Notes: generated by a model not told the origin, from the sequence alone. Shown: positions 17,017-25,821, counted from the stretch's first letter. The stretch is DNA of 64,000 nucleotides from Desulfohalovibrio reitneri (GCF_000711295.1 NZ_JOMJ01000003.1:1499501-1563500); one strand, 5' to 3'. Numbers and translations: made by a program.

Positions 17017-17703
17017 TCAGCCCAGGCCGAACTGGGAAAGCAGGTCGTCGCAGCCTTCCTGGCCGTCCACCAGCTTGGCCCGACTTTCCCGCTTGACCGC
17101 CTCGGGGGCCTTTTCCGGGTCGCGCTCGTGCTCTTCCAGCATCAGTCCGGTGGAGACGTAAAGGTCCGTGACCAGTCCCTCCACTCGCTTGAGCGTTTCG
17201 ATGGCGTGGCGGATGCGCTGCCCGGTGAGATCCTGGAAGGAAAGTGCGGTCATGATCTCCATGAGCTGCTCGTTCATGCCCGAGGCCAGTTCCCTGGCCC
17301 CCTCCGGCCCATCGGCCAGCATTTTCTCCAGCCTGGAGGCGGCCTCCATCTGCTTTTCCACGATATCCATGATCTTGAGGGAGGCTTCCTCGGTGGCCTG
17401 GATGACCGAGTCCAGCTCGCCGGTGGCCTGGTTGAGCAGCTCCTGTTCGTCGCCCGCGCCCTCGGCCAGCTTCTCCTGGCCCTGCCGGGCCTGGGAAATC
17501 TCGCGGTAGATGTCGGAGAGGCCCTGGCGCATGTCCTGGTTCATGGTCCGCAGGAAGTCGCCCTCGGAAACGGCCCGGGAGAGCGCCCTGGCCACTTCCT
17601 TCTCCACAAGCTCACCCAGTTCCGCCTTGACGATGCCCGCCACCTCGTTTGTCACCGCCTGCACCATTTCGCGGAGCAGCTTTTCCTGCAGGTCCGAAGT
17701 CAT
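17017..17703 (-). CDS. cheZ: chemotaxis protein phosphatase CheZ
   Basis: 228 residues, mostly long helices as expected for the CheZ four-helix bundle. The catalytic signature LSFQDLTGQRI is present near residue 155; the Gln of QDLTGQ inserts into the CheY active site to promote dephosphorylation. The extreme C-terminus (DGQEGCDDLLSQFGLG) resembles the CheY-binding tail of CheZ. It acts in the cytoplasm on CheY-P to control flagellar switching. The start overlaps the stop of the upstream GGDEF gene by 4 nt (ATGA), an unusual partnership of c-di-GMP synthesis and chemotaxis in one transcript. No other che gene is in the window. Confidence 0.85.
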   Translation of the reverse strand: MTSDLQEKLLREMVQAVTNEVAGIVKAELGELVEKEVARALSRAVSEGDFLRTMNQDMRQGLSDIYREISQARQGQEKLAEGAGDEQELLNQATGELDSVIQATEEASLKIMDIVEKQMEAASRLEKMLADGPEGARELASGMNEQLMEIMTALSFQDLTGQRIRHAIETLKRVEGLVTDLYVSTGLMLEEHERDPEKAPEAVKRESRAKLVDGQEGCDDLLSQFGLG

Positions 17704-18572
17704 GCCGTCTCCTTGTCGCCCCCGCCCGTCTTGGCGAAGACATACCCCTGCCTGCCCGTACGCTTGAGGGCGTACATGGCCTCGTCCGCGCCCTGCAGCA
17801 GTTCGAGCACGTCCGTACCGTTGTCCGGAAAAACGCTGATGCCCACGCTGGCCCCCACCTCCACCTCGACCCCGCCGCCGATTTCGATGGGGCGGGCCAG
17901 GGCGGCCAAAAGCCGCTTGGCGGCCAGGGAGGCGTGGATGGTCTGGCGCAATCCCGAGGCCACCACCACGAACTCATCCCCGCCCAGGCGCGCGGCCATG
18001 TCGTCGCCGCGCACGCTGGCGGTCAGCCGCTCGCCCACGGTCTTCAGGGCCAAGTCGCCCGCGGCGTGTCCGTGGGTATCGTTGACGGGCTTGAACTTGT
18101 TCAGGTCCACGAAGAGGAAGGCGGTTTTCAGCCCCTTGCCCTCGGCGTCGCGCAGAATCCGCTCCGACCGTTCCAGCAGCATGGCCCGGTTGGGCAGCCC
18201 GGTCAGGGAATCCAGGGTGGCGCTCTCGCCGTCGGCCGAGGTCTCCTCCAGGGAGGCCAGCAGATGGATGCGGCCGCGCTCCGGCTCGGCCGCCATTGTG
18301 AAGGTCAGGGTCACGCCGGTGCGCCCCCGTGAGCGCACCCGGCAGCGCAGTTCGCCGACCTCGCCGCCGCCGGGAAGGGAGTGAAGGATCTCCATCGCCT
18401 TTTCCCGGTCGCCCTGGTGCAGCAGTTCGGGGAACGGCAGGCCAATCACATCCTCCGGCCGCCAGCCCACACCGTGCCAGCGAGGGTTGGCGGAAAGCAC
18501 GCGCAACCCCTCCGCCTCGACCTCGCAAGCGAGGTCGGAGCAGTGGCGGAAATAGAACTCTATGGCTCGCAT
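17700..18572 (-). CDS. PAS-GGDEF diguanylate cyclase
   Basis: 290 residues from ATG 18572, preceded by GGGGGAG. A short PAS-like sensor (about 1-110) is followed by a complete GGDEF domain beginning at LDSLTGLPNRAMLLE. The active site RLGGDEF is intact, and the inhibitory I-site RxxD is present as RGDD five residues before it, so product feedback is expected. It makes c-di-GMP from two GTP. The larger open frame that extends upstream runs through another gene and is not used. It is translationally coupled to cheZ. Confidence 0.88.
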   Translation of the reverse strand: MRAIEFYFRHCSDLACEVEAEGLRVLSANPRWHGVGWRPEDVIGLPFPELLHQGDREKAMEILHSLPGGGEVGELRCRVRSRGRTGVTLTFTMAAEPERGRIHLLASLEETSADGESATLDSLTGLPNRAMLLERSERILRDAEGKGLKTAFLFVDLNKFKPVNDTHGHAAGDLALKTVGERLTASVRGDDMAARLGGDEFVVVASGLRQTIHASLAAKRLLAALARPIEIGGGVEVEVGASVGISVFPDNGTDVLELLQGADEAMYALKRTGRQGYVFAKTGGGDKETA

Positions 18573-18756
18573 GCTGGGCTCCCCCGGGCGCTGCCTGGCG
18601 GCGGAAAAAACGATGCTAGGCCAGTCGTTTGACGGCCTCGTGGCGGCGGGAAACGGAAACGCCCCATCCTGTCCCCGAATCCTCATACTCACCGAGTGAA
18701 AAAGAAACGTCAATGCGGCATTGCGAATAGGGACGGCCCCGAATCCCTGGCCGACC

Positions 18757-19644
18757 TCAGACCAGATCCACCCGCTCGAAGCGCATGGCCTCCAGGTCCA
18801 CCAGGAGCATGGCCCCGGAAAGGGAGGAGGTGCCGCCGGACAGCAGGCGCACGGACTCGGCGGCTTGCAAGGAGGCCAGGGTCCAGACGATGGGGCCGGG
18901 GGTGCCCAGGCTTTCCTCCACGGAACGCCCGTCGCCAAGCATCTCCGCCGGGGAGGGGCCGCCCGGCTCCACCACGGCCAGCCAGCCGGTCCAGCCCGCC
19001 ACCCCGGCCGACACCAGCCGCACCCCCTGCCGGGCGCAGGCCGAAGCCAGGGCGCGGCGGTGGGCCAGCCCACCCAGGCAATCCATGGCCAAGTCCGCAC
19101 CGCGCACCAGGTCGTTCATGCCCGCCTCTTCCAGGAAGGAGCCGATGGTCTCCAGGTGGGTGCAGGAGCCCAGCTGCGCGGCCCGCTCCAGGGCCGCACC
19201 GGACTTGGCCCGATTGCGGTTGGCCGTGGTGGCCAGCAGTTGCCGGTTTTCATTGTGCTCGGCGAAGACGTCGCCGTCAGCCGCCCGGATGCGGCCCACC
19301 CCGGCACGGACAAGAAGTTCCAGCACCACTCCGCCCAGGCCGCCCAGCCCGGCCATGGCGCAGGTGGAGCGCACCAGGGCCAGTTGCCCGGCACAATCCA
19401 AGGTCTCGAAGTTGCGCAGCCGGGCCACGGGGACCACTCCGGCCTCCAGGGCCGCCTCCTCGGCCCGGCGGCGGTCGAGGTTCCGCTCGGCGGCCCAGCC
19501 GTCCAACTCCTCGCCGGAGACCACCAGCCGGTCGCCCTCGCGCAGGGAGGCCGGACGGGCCAGAGCGCGCAATTCGTCGCGCCACTCGCCCGACCACTCC
19601 TCCGGACGCTGGGAGGGCCACTCGCTGGACCGGTCCCCGGGCAC
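18757..19644 (-). CDS. E1-like adenylyltransferase (ThiF/MoeB/HesA family)
   Basis: 295 residues from a GTG one base after the MoaD-like stop. The nucleotide-binding loop is MAGLGGLGGVVLELLVRAG near residue 100, followed by the family's acidic DGDVFAEHNENRQLL and a later CLGGLAHR region. Such enzymes adenylate the C-terminal Gly-Gly of a ubiquitin-like sulfur carrier so that sulfur can be loaded. I see no CxxC zinc pairs, unlike classical MoeB. With the carrier and the AOR gene directly upstream it probably serves pterin-dithiolene synthesis for the tungsten enzyme; that is inference from gene order. Confidence 0.82.
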   Translation of the reverse strand: MPGDRSSEWPSQRPEEWSGEWRDELRALARPASLREGDRLVVSGEELDGWAAERNLDRRRAEEAALEAGVVPVARLRNFETLDCAGQLALVRSTCAMAGLGGLGGVVLELLVRAGVGRIRAADGDVFAEHNENRQLLATTANRNRAKSGAALERAAQLGSCTHLETIGSFLEEAGMNDLVRGADLAMDCLGGLAHRRALASACARQGVRLVSAGVAGWTGWLAVVEPGGPSPAEMLGDGRSVEESLGTPGPIVWTLASLQAAESVRLLSGGTSSLSGAMLLVDLEAMRFERVDLV

Positions 19645-19645
19645 G

Positions 19646-19870
19646 CTACCCTCCGCCCACGGCGGGGAACAGCCCCACCCGGTCGCCCTCGGAAAGCTCC
19701 GAGTCCAGGGAGGCCTTTGCCCCGTTGATGAAGATGATCTTCAATTCCTCGGGCGGCAGGCCGAGCTCACCCGCCAGCTGGCCGATGGTTCCGGCCTCCG
19801 TCTCGTACCCCACCGGAGCCTTGGGCTCGTACTTCTTCAGTGTGGCGAAGCAGGTTATGTCTATGCGCAT
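19646..19870 (-). CDS. MoaD/ThiS-like sulfur carrier protein
   Basis: 74 residues from ATG 19870, preceded by a purine-rich AGAAGAAAG. The start at 19960 in the same frame would run through a hairpin and is rejected. The sequence has a beta-grasp pattern (MRIDITCFATLKKY...IGQLAGELGL...IIFINGAKASLDSEL...DRVGLFPAVGGG) and ends in Gly-Gly-Gly, so the reactive C-terminal glycine is available for adenylation and thiocarboxylation. It lies between AOR and its putative activating enzyme, which is a known arrangement for AOR-type enzymes. Confidence 0.85.
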   Translation of the reverse strand: MRIDITCFATLKKYEPKAPVGYETEAGTIGQLAGELGLPPEELKIIFINGAKASLDSELSEGDRVGLFPAVGGG

Positions 19871-19902
19871 GCTTTCTTCTCCCCGATTCCGACCACAAAG
19901 AC

Positions 19903-19932
19903 AAGGGCCGGAACCTCCCGGTCCCGGCCCTT
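19903..19932. terminator. hairpin between aor and the moaD-like gene
   Basis: AAGGGCCGG (19903-19911) pairs with CCGGCCCTT (19924-19932). In the direction of the genes (minus) only TTGTCTTTG follows, so it is more likely a partial terminator or mRNA-stabilising structure that sets the ratio of AOR to its accessory proteins. Confidence 0.45.
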
Positions 19933-19994
19933 TCATTTCTTTCTTTTCAGCGCTCTTCAACCCAGTCTCGCCGGGCTGCGTTTTCTACAATCCG

Positions 19995-21716
19995 CTATGC
20001 CTTAACCGCCTGCATCTCCTGGTACTCGAAGTCCCAGGTGACGTTGTGCGGCGGCAGCTGCTTGCGGAAGAAACGGGGCAGCTGGTCGTCCACCTCGGAG
20101 AACCCGGCGCGGCGGTTGAAGTCCACCTCGTCGTCCAGCACCTGCTTGCCCAGGGCCATAATGTCGTCCGGGGTGAAGTTCACGCCCGCCTTGGCCGCCA
20201 CCATGTCGGCGATGACCTGCAGGGCGTCCTCGGTGTCCAGCACGGCGAAGGCCACGAACAGGCAGAACCCGGCGGAGTCCACGGCGTTGGTGGCGATCTG
20301 CAGGGTCTTGGACAACTCCACCTGGCCTTCCTTGGAGTGCGGGTCCACGTCGCCGCCGCAGGAGAGCACGTTCTGGCAGACGGCGTAGCCGGCGGTGTGG
20401 TCCGCGCCCTGCGGGGTGGTGGAGTAGGTCACGCCGATGCCCTTGACCGCGCGCGGGTCATAGGCGGGCAGGGCCTGGTTCTTGACCACCGGGATGCGGT
20501 CCACGCCGTAAGCGTCGGCCATGTAGGTGGTGCCGTTGCCCACCAGCTTGCCCAGGTAGCCGTACTCGCCCACGGCCTCGATGAGCTTCAGCGCGGCCGG
20601 GCCGTCGCCCCAGGGGATGAGGCCGCCCTCCATGGCCATGGCGATGGTGTTGCCCATCTCGATGGTGTCCAGACCCATGTCGTCGCAGGCGCGGTCCAGG
20701 CGGGCGATGTCGTCCATGTCCGAGATGGTGGTGTTGGGGCCCATGGCCCACAGGGTCTCGTACTCGAAGCCGGAGGTGACGTACTCGCCCTTCTCGTCCA
20801 GGTACTGCTGGGAGCACTGGATGGCGCAGCCCACGTGGCAGCCCTCGCGGGTCTTGCCGCCGCGCGCCTCGATGATTTCGTGCAGTTTCTCGCCGGAGAC
20901 GTCGGCGGCGCGGTCGAAGCGGCCCTCTCGGAAGTTCTTGGTGGGCAGCGCGCCCGCCTCGTTGATGATGTTCACCAGCACGGCCGTACCGTAGGTGGGC
21001 AGGGCCTGGGAGGTGATGGCGTGCTCGCGGATTATCTCGGCCCAGCGCTTGGAGGCCTTGGTGAAGGCATCGGGGTCGGAGTACTCCACATTGCCCGCGC
21101 CGGAGTCGTCGACGATCACGGCCTTGACCCGCTTGGAGCCCATGACCGCGCCCATGCCGCCGCGACCGGCGGAACGGGCCGGACGGCCCTCCATGTCGGT
21201 GAACTGGATGGTGGAGGACTTGAGGCACTGCTCGCCCGCGGGGCCGATGAGGGCGCAGGTGGCCGAGCCGCCGTACTTGGCGTCAAGCTCCTTGGCGTAC
21301 TCGTAGTTACCCTTGCCCACGGCCGGGGCGTCCTCGATGGTCACGCCGTCCTTGTCCACGCGGACGACCATGAAGGGGGCGTCACGCTCGGGCTTGTCCT
21401 CCAGCACGATGGCCGCCAGGTTCAGCTTGGCCAGCTTGCGGGAAACCACGCCACCTGAGTTGGACTCCTTGATGCCGCCGGTGAGGGGCGACTTGGCGCC
21501 CACGGAGATGCGGCCGGAGCTGGAGGCCTTGGTGCCGGTGAGCACCCCGGGAGCGAAGATCAGCTTGTTTTCCGCGGACAGCGGATGGCAGTCGGCGGGG
21601 ACTTCGCGGTTGACGATGCGCGAAGTCAGGGCGCGGCCGCCCAGCCCGGCGTAGTCGCCCGCCTCTTCCAGGGTGAAGGTACGCTCGCGGGTGTTGATGC
21701 GCAAAATCTTGACCAT
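19995..21716 (-). CDS. aor: aldehyde:ferredoxin oxidoreductase (tungsten AOR family)
   Basis: 573 residues, close to the usual length of about 600. The N-terminal domain (INTRERTFTLEEAGDYAGLGGRALTSR) and the pterin-binding glycine-rich segment (SSSGRISVGAKSPLTGGIKESNSGG) match the family. The [4Fe-4S] ligands include CHVGCAIQC near residue 290 and a C-terminal Cys near 490 (AGFCLFVAF). The enzyme oxidises aldehydes to acids with reduction of ferredoxin, or runs in reverse, in the cytoplasm. Start ATG 21716 has AAGGAGG. It heads an operon with the sulfur-carrier and E1-like genes, on the strand opposite to the gene at 21846. Confidence 0.92.
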   Translation of the reverse strand: MVKILRINTRERTFTLEEAGDYAGLGGRALTSRIVNREVPADCHPLSAENKLIFAPGVLTGTKASSSGRISVGAKSPLTGGIKESNSGGVVSRKLAKLNLAAIVLEDKPERDAPFMVVRVDKDGVTIEDAPAVGKGNYEYAKELDAKYGGSATCALIGPAGEQCLKSSTIQFTDMEGRPARSAGRGGMGAVMGSKRVKAVIVDDSGAGNVEYSDPDAFTKASKRWAEIIREHAITSQALPTYGTAVLVNIINEAGALPTKNFREGRFDRAADVSGEKLHEIIEARGGKTREGCHVGCAIQCSQQYLDEKGEYVTSGFEYETLWAMGPNTTISDMDDIARLDRACDDMGLDTIEMGNTIAMAMEGGLIPWGDGPAALKLIEAVGEYGYLGKLVGNGTTYMADAYGVDRIPVVKNQALPAYDPRAVKGIGVTYSTTPQGADHTAGYAVCQNVLSCGGDVDPHSKEGQVELSKTLQIATNAVDSAGFCLFVAFAVLDTEDALQVIADMVAAKAGVNFTPDDIMALGKQVLDDEVDFNRRAGFSEVDDQLPRFFRKQLPPHNVTWDFEYQEMQAVKA

Positions 21717-21845
21717 GCTTTCCTCCTTGTGGCCGCGGTCCTTTTTTTCGCCGCGGACTGGTGACGGAACTGGTCATGATGAAGCAAATAAACTAGAGTA
21801 TGTCCACCACTCAGCAATCAAGAAACCACGCGGTCTGAGGTGCTT

Positions 21846-22442
21846 ATGCCACACGGGGAACAGGACGCCTTGTCCACCTTTCACTCAATCACTGTCCGGG
21901 CCGAGCACAAAACGCTTTTCCCCCTTCTTCGGGAGGGATTCGACATCCTGGCCGGGTCCGGGACCAGCCTGCAGTCGCTTCTCGGCGAGGACCTCGGCTT
22001 GAGCGGGGAGGTACTGGATTCGGCCTGCGCCACCGTCTTTCTGGACGGACATCCGGTGGATGATTTGGAAACGGCCAGGCTTCGGCCGGGCTGCCGCCTT
22101 GCCCTGTCCGGGGCAATGCCGGGAGTATGCGGCATCACCATGCGCCGTCACAGCCCGGTGGGCGGCATGCGTTCGGGCATCGCCCTCGCGGACGAGGCTG
22201 AAGAGGACGATACCCCGGACGCAGGAGAGGGGAGCTGCCGCGTGCTGCTCTTCAACCTGGCCCTGAATCAGGCCGGTCCGGCCTTCCTGGAGCACGGGGT
22301 GCTGGTGGAGGCCGCCAGGCTGCTGCGGGTGGACCCCGCGAACGTGGCCGGGGCCGAGCTGGACGGGGAGGCCGTGGAGTGGTCCGATCTGCTTCGCGGG
22401 CTGGACCCGCAGCGCATCGTGGTCGTCAGGACGGCCGCCTAG
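21846..22442 (+). CDS. conserved-looking hypothetical protein divergent from aor
   Basis: 198 residues from ATG 21846, with GAGGTG upstream; a GTG at 21840 in frame is possible. I do not recognise the family. The N-terminal part (LREGFDILAGSGTSLQSLL...VFLDGHPVDDLETARLRPGCRLALSGAMPG) has the ring of a beta-grasp domain with a 'd.dGkpvddl...l.~gd.l.l~ga.pG' layout like ThiS/MoaD-type folds, and two cysteines follow in GVCGITMRRHSPVGGMR. It could be a partner of the AOR cluster, with which it shares the intergenic promoter region; this is speculative. Confidence 0.55.
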   Translation: MPHGEQDALSTFHSITVRAEHKTLFPLLREGFDILAGSGTSLQSLLGEDLGLSGEVLDSACATVFLDGHPVDDLETARLRPGCRLALSGAMPGVCGITMRRHSPVGGMRSGIALADEAEEDDTPDAGEGSCRVLLFNLALNQAGPAFLEHGVLVEAARLLRVDPANVAGAELDGEAVEWSDLLRGLDPQRIVVVRTAA

Positions 22443-22584
22443 CGGGGCGGGGCGACACGCCGCCGGGCCTCTGGCCGGGCATGCGGACACGTCCCGAGCC
22501 GGCGGCGGCCACGGGCCGGACCGGCGGGTCGGGAGCGCCCGGCCACGCCGCGTTCGGGCTCCGAGCCGCCGCGGGGGACCAGGG

Positions 22585-22920
22585 CTAGTGCTTGGCCCAG
22601 CCCTGGTCCGGCTCCTCGCCCCCGGCGATGTCCACGTCCATGATCTTGCGCGGACGCACGCCCATGCGGTTGTGGTAGCCGGCCCGGCGCACCGAGACCC
22701 GCCCCACCTTCTGATAGAGCAGTTCCAGCGCGCCCCGGATCTCGTCCTGGGCGTGGGAGGTCAAGGCCAGCCCGGTCTTGCCGATGTCGTCCACAAAAAC
22801 CTTGCGCGGCTCCTGATCGTCCACCCCGATGTCGATGAAGGTGGTGAAGTACTTCTCCAGCGGGCCGAGCACGTTCTCGATGAGATCGATAAGGTCTTCC
22901 TCGTAGAGTTCCTGTTCCAT
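22585..22920 (-). CDS. hypothetical protein, 111 residues
   Basis: Start ATG 22920 is preceded by AGGAGG. The protein is acidic at the N-terminus (MEQELYEEDLIDLIENVLGP) and has the stretch VFVDDIGKTGLALTSHAQDEIRGALELLYQKVGRVSVRRAG. No signal peptide, membrane segment or known catalytic motif is visible. I do not recognise it. The good ribosome site and non-random composition support a real gene. It is divergent from the gene at 23080. Confidence 0.65.
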   Translation of the reverse strand: MEQELYEEDLIDLIENVLGPLEKYFTTFIDIGVDDQEPRKVFVDDIGKTGLALTSHAQDEIRGALELLYQKVGRVSVRRAGYHNRMGVRPRKIMDVDIAGGEEPDQGWAKH

Positions 22921-23079
22921 ATCGCCTCCTGGCCCCGTGTCGGGGCGGGATTCGGGCATGGTAGCGGTTGCCCGCTTGATTGCAAGCCCATTGATTCCAG
23001 GGCGGCGTTTACACGATGCTTCGGCTGGTGCATAGTCTGTCCTGAAAACCTTGTCCCGCGAACCGCGACGGAGGACACC

Positions 23080-23319
23080 ATGGAACGATCGGACTGGAGA
23101 TGGGTCGGACGCTGGGTGAAAACTGCCGGCAAGGAGGAGGAACACCGCAAGGCCGCCGAGACCACCCGCGACCACTGGCGCGAGGTGGCCCTGGACGTGG
23201 GCCTGGACCCGGACAAGAACGTCACCCTGGCCGAATCCGAGAAGATGCTGGCCGTGGCCATCACCGAGCAGATGGACACCCTCTTCCGGGAGGAAGGCAC
23301 TTCCTGGCAATATTATTGA
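23080..23319 (+). CDS. small hypothetical protein, 79 residues
   Basis: ATG 23080 follows GGAGGACACC, a good ribosome site; a longer frame on the same strand starts far upstream without one. The product is rich in charged residues and Trp (MERSDWRWVGRWVKTAGKEEEHRK) and predicted helical. Function unknown. It precedes the HEAT-like gene by 25 nt and probably forms an operon with it. Confidence 0.6.
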   Translation: MERSDWRWVGRWVKTAGKEEEHRKAAETTRDHWREVALDVGLDPDKNVTLAESEKMLAVAITEQMDTLFREEGTSWQYY

Positions 23320-23344
23320 TGGGCCACGGGCCGGAGAGGGCGTC

Positions 23345-24112
23345 GTGCCGAAAGTGAGAAAAGCCAAGGACGCGGTGGAGGCCATCCTGGCGGACGCCAA
23401 CTGGAGCGAGCGCCTGGGCGAGTTGGATAGCCTGGGGCTGAAACGCGTTTCAGGGGCGTTGTTCTCCCTCATCCTGAGTCCTTCCCCCGCCCTGCGCTGG
23501 CGGGCGCGAAAGGCCTTCGGCAAGGTGGCCGCCGACCTGGACGCGAGCGAGCCGGAGGCCGGGCGGACCATTGTCCGCAACATGCTCTGGCGGCTCAACG
23601 AGGAGAGCGGGGGCATCGGCTGGGGCGTGCCCGAGGCCATGGGCGAGGTGCTGGCCGCAAGCCCCCGACTGGCCGAGCAGTACCACTCCATTCTGCTGTC
23701 CTATGTGCGCGAGCACGACGGCGTCTGCCACGGCAACTTCCTGGACAACCCCGGCCTGCGCCACGGCGTGCTGCGTGGGCTGGTCCGGCTGGCCGAGGCG
23801 CGGCCGGAACTGGTGGCCCGAGGGGCGGCGCACCTGACCAGGGTGCTGGACCCCGGGCTGGCGGCCGAACGCCACCAGGGATCGCCCGAGCAGCACGAAT
23901 GCCACGACGCCCGCGCCCGGGCCCTGGCCTGCCGCGCCCTGGGGCTGGCCGCCGGGAATCTTTCCGGCCAGGCGCTGGAAACGGCGCGCTCCGCCTTGGA
24001 GGCGATGCTGGACGACCGCTCGGAAACGGAGTTGGAAGGCGAGGACGGCATCGGCGAACAGACCACCGTGGCGGCCGAGGCCCAGCGCGCCCTGGACACC
24101 CTGACCGGATGA
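23345..24112 (+). CDS. HEAT-repeat-like protein upstream of dsrA
   Basis: 255 residues from GTG 23345. The sequence is a series of amphipathic helices in pairs (for example ALRWRARKAFGKVAADLD, TIVRNMLWRLNEESGGIGWGVPEAMGEVL, GVLRGLVRLAEARPELV, ARALACRALGLAAG), the pattern of HEAT or phycobilisome-lyase-type repeats, often protein-binding scaffolds. HECHDARARALACRA carries His and Cys residues that could bind metal. Rho-independent termination just after it (24211-24240) separates it from dsrA. Its role is unknown; closeness to dsr is suggestive only. Confidence 0.65.
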   Translation: MPKVRKAKDAVEAILADANWSERLGELDSLGLKRVSGALFSLILSPSPALRWRARKAFGKVAADLDASEPEAGRTIVRNMLWRLNEESGGIGWGVPEAMGEVLAASPRLAEQYHSILLSYVREHDGVCHGNFLDNPGLRHGVLRGLVRLAEARPELVARGAAHLTRVLDPGLAAERHQGSPEQHECHDARARALACRALGLAAGNLSGQALETARSALEAMLDDRSETELEGEDGIGEQTTVAAEAQRALDTLTG

Positions 24113-24210
24113 GGAGGGATTGTCTTTTCCCTGGGATTCCAGTAGGTGGTTGCCATGGAAACCCCGCCCTGGGAGCGGGCCGGACGCGGTGCCGCCGGAC
24201 GGCCGCGAAG

Positions 24211-24240
24211 GCCCGCAAACTCCCGCGAAGCGGGCTTTTT
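24211..24240 (+). terminator. Rho-independent terminator after the HEAT-like gene
   Basis: GCCCGC (24211-24216) pairs with GCGGGC (24230-24235), followed directly by TTTTT. Confidence 0.65.
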
Positions 24241-24243
24241 GGG

Positions 24244-24303
24244 TTGACAAGGACGTTTACTTTTCACTAGTTTTCGGTCCTGCTTGTCCACTTTTAGACA
24301 AGC
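24244..24303 (+). promoter_or_regulatory. putative dsr promoter with an adjacent inverted repeat
   Basis: TTGACA at 24244-24249, a 17-nt spacer, then CTAGTT as a weak -10. Just downstream GCTTGTC (24282-24288) and GACAAGC (24297-24303) form a perfect 7-bp inverted repeat with an 8-nt centre, which could be an operator or an early leader hairpin. The leader to dsrA would be about 165 nt. Confidence 0.45.
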
Positions 24304-24447
24304 GGGAACTCCATGTTCCTTGAATACACGATCCCGCACGCCGTCCGCCCGCGGCAGCCCATGGCGCGAAACGGGCGGTTTGAAATAGGGATGGCTTCAA
24401 AACAGGGTGCATATGCCCTCAACACCTGACGACGGAGGTACTGGACA

Positions 24448-25761
24448 ATGGCGAAACATGAGACCCCGTTGCTCGACGAGCTGACCAAGGGTCCTTGGCC
24501 GAGCTTCGTTGACGACATCAAGCAGGAGGCCGCCCGCCGCCACGAGAACAAGGACGGCGTGGAGTACCAGATTCCCGAGGATGTCTGCGACGACCTGCTC
24601 GGCGTGCTGGAGCTCTCCTACAAGGACAAGGAGACCCACTGGAAGCACGGCGGCATCGTGGGCGTGTTCGGGTACGGCGGCGGCGTCATCGGACGCTACT
24701 GCGACTCCCCCCAGCAGTTCCCGGGCGTGGCCCACTTCCACACCGTGCGCGTGAACCATCCCTCGGGCAAGTGGTACACCACCGACTACCTGCGCAAGCT
24801 CATCGACATCTGGGACATGCGCGGCTCCGGCCTGACCAACATGCACGGCTCCACCGGCGACCTGGTATGGCTGGGCACCTTCACCGAGCAGCTCGAGGAG
24901 ATCTTCTACGAGCTGACCCACAACATGGAAACCGACCTGGGCGGATCCGGCTCCAACCTCCGTACCCCGGCCGACTGCATGGGCATGAGCCGTTGCGAGT
25001 ACGCCTGCTACGACACGCACGCCCTGTGCTACGCCCTGACGCAGGAGTACCAGGACGAGCTGCACCGCCCCGCGTTCCCCTACAAGTTCAAGTTCAAGTT
25101 CGACGGCTGCCCCAACGGCTGCGTGGCCTCCATCGCCCGTGCGGACATGTCCTTCATCGGCACCTGGAAGGATGACATCAAGATCGACCAGGACGCCGTG
25201 AAGGCCTACGTCGGCGGCGAGCTGAAGCCCAACGCCGGCGCCCACGCCTCCCGCGACTGGGGCAAGTTCGACATCGAGGAAGAGGTCATCAACCGCTGCC
25301 CCACCAACTGCATGAGCTGGGACGGCAGCAAGCTGACCATTGACAACTCCGAGTGCTACCGCTGCATGCACTGCATCAACACCATGCCCCGCGCCCTGCG
25401 CATCGGCGACGAGCGCGGCGCGAGCATCCTCTGCGGCGCCAAGGCCCCGATCCTGGACGGCGCGCAGATGTCCTCCCTGCTGGTGCCCTTCGTGCCCGTC
25501 GAGGACCCCTTCGACGAGGTCAAGGAAGTCATCGAGAACATCTGGGACTGGTGGATGGAAGAAGGCAAAAACCGCGAGCGCCTGGGCGAGACCATGAAGC
25601 GCATGGGCTTCCAGAAGCTGCTCGAGGTGACCGGCACCAAGGCCGACGCCCGGCACGTGCAGTACCCCCGCGAGAACCCCTACATCTTCTGGAAGTCCGA
25701 GGACGTTCCGGGCGGGTTCGAGCGCGACATCCAGGACTTCCGCAGCCGCCACCAGCGGTAG
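24448..25761 (+). CDS. dsrA: dissimilatory sulfite reductase subunit alpha
   Basis: 437 residues, the standard length; ATG 24448 follows GGAGGT. DsrA binds siroheme coupled to a [4Fe-4S] cluster and, with DsrB, reduces sulfite in the cytoplasm, handing the product sulfur to DsrC. Visible ligands are CMGMSRC (CX5C) near residue 176 and CPNGC (CX3C) near 220. The inserted ferredoxin domain has CPTNC near 283 and CYRCMHC near 308. The conserved blocks HWKHGGIVGVFGYGGGVIGRYC and GSGLTNMHGSTGD are intact. It opens the operon dsrA-dsrB-dsrD-dsrN-ycaO. Confidence 0.98.
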   Translation: MAKHETPLLDELTKGPWPSFVDDIKQEAARRHENKDGVEYQIPEDVCDDLLGVLELSYKDKETHWKHGGIVGVFGYGGGVIGRYCDSPQQFPGVAHFHTVRVNHPSGKWYTTDYLRKLIDIWDMRGSGLTNMHGSTGDLVWLGTFTEQLEEIFYELTHNMETDLGGSGSNLRTPADCMGMSRCEYACYDTHALCYALTQEYQDELHRPAFPYKFKFKFDGCPNGCVASIARADMSFIGTWKDDIKIDQDAVKAYVGGELKPNAGAHASRDWGKFDIEEEVINRCPTNCMSWDGSKLTIDNSECYRCMHCINTMPRALRIGDERGASILCGAKAPILDGAQMSSLLVPFVPVEDPFDEVKEVIENIWDWWMEEGKNRERLGETMKRMGFQKLLEVTGTKADARHVQYPRENPYIFWKSEDVPGGFERDIQDFRSRHQR

Positions 25762-25821
25762 CGGACGGTTTATCAGAGGCAGCGTAACAAACTCTAGAAG
25801 ACAACATAGGGAGGAACCCCC

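Noticed and set aside
18696-21458. Plus-strand open frame of 920 codons
   Set aside because: Runs antisense to the E1-like, MoaD-like and AOR genes across their boundaries; no protein-like features.
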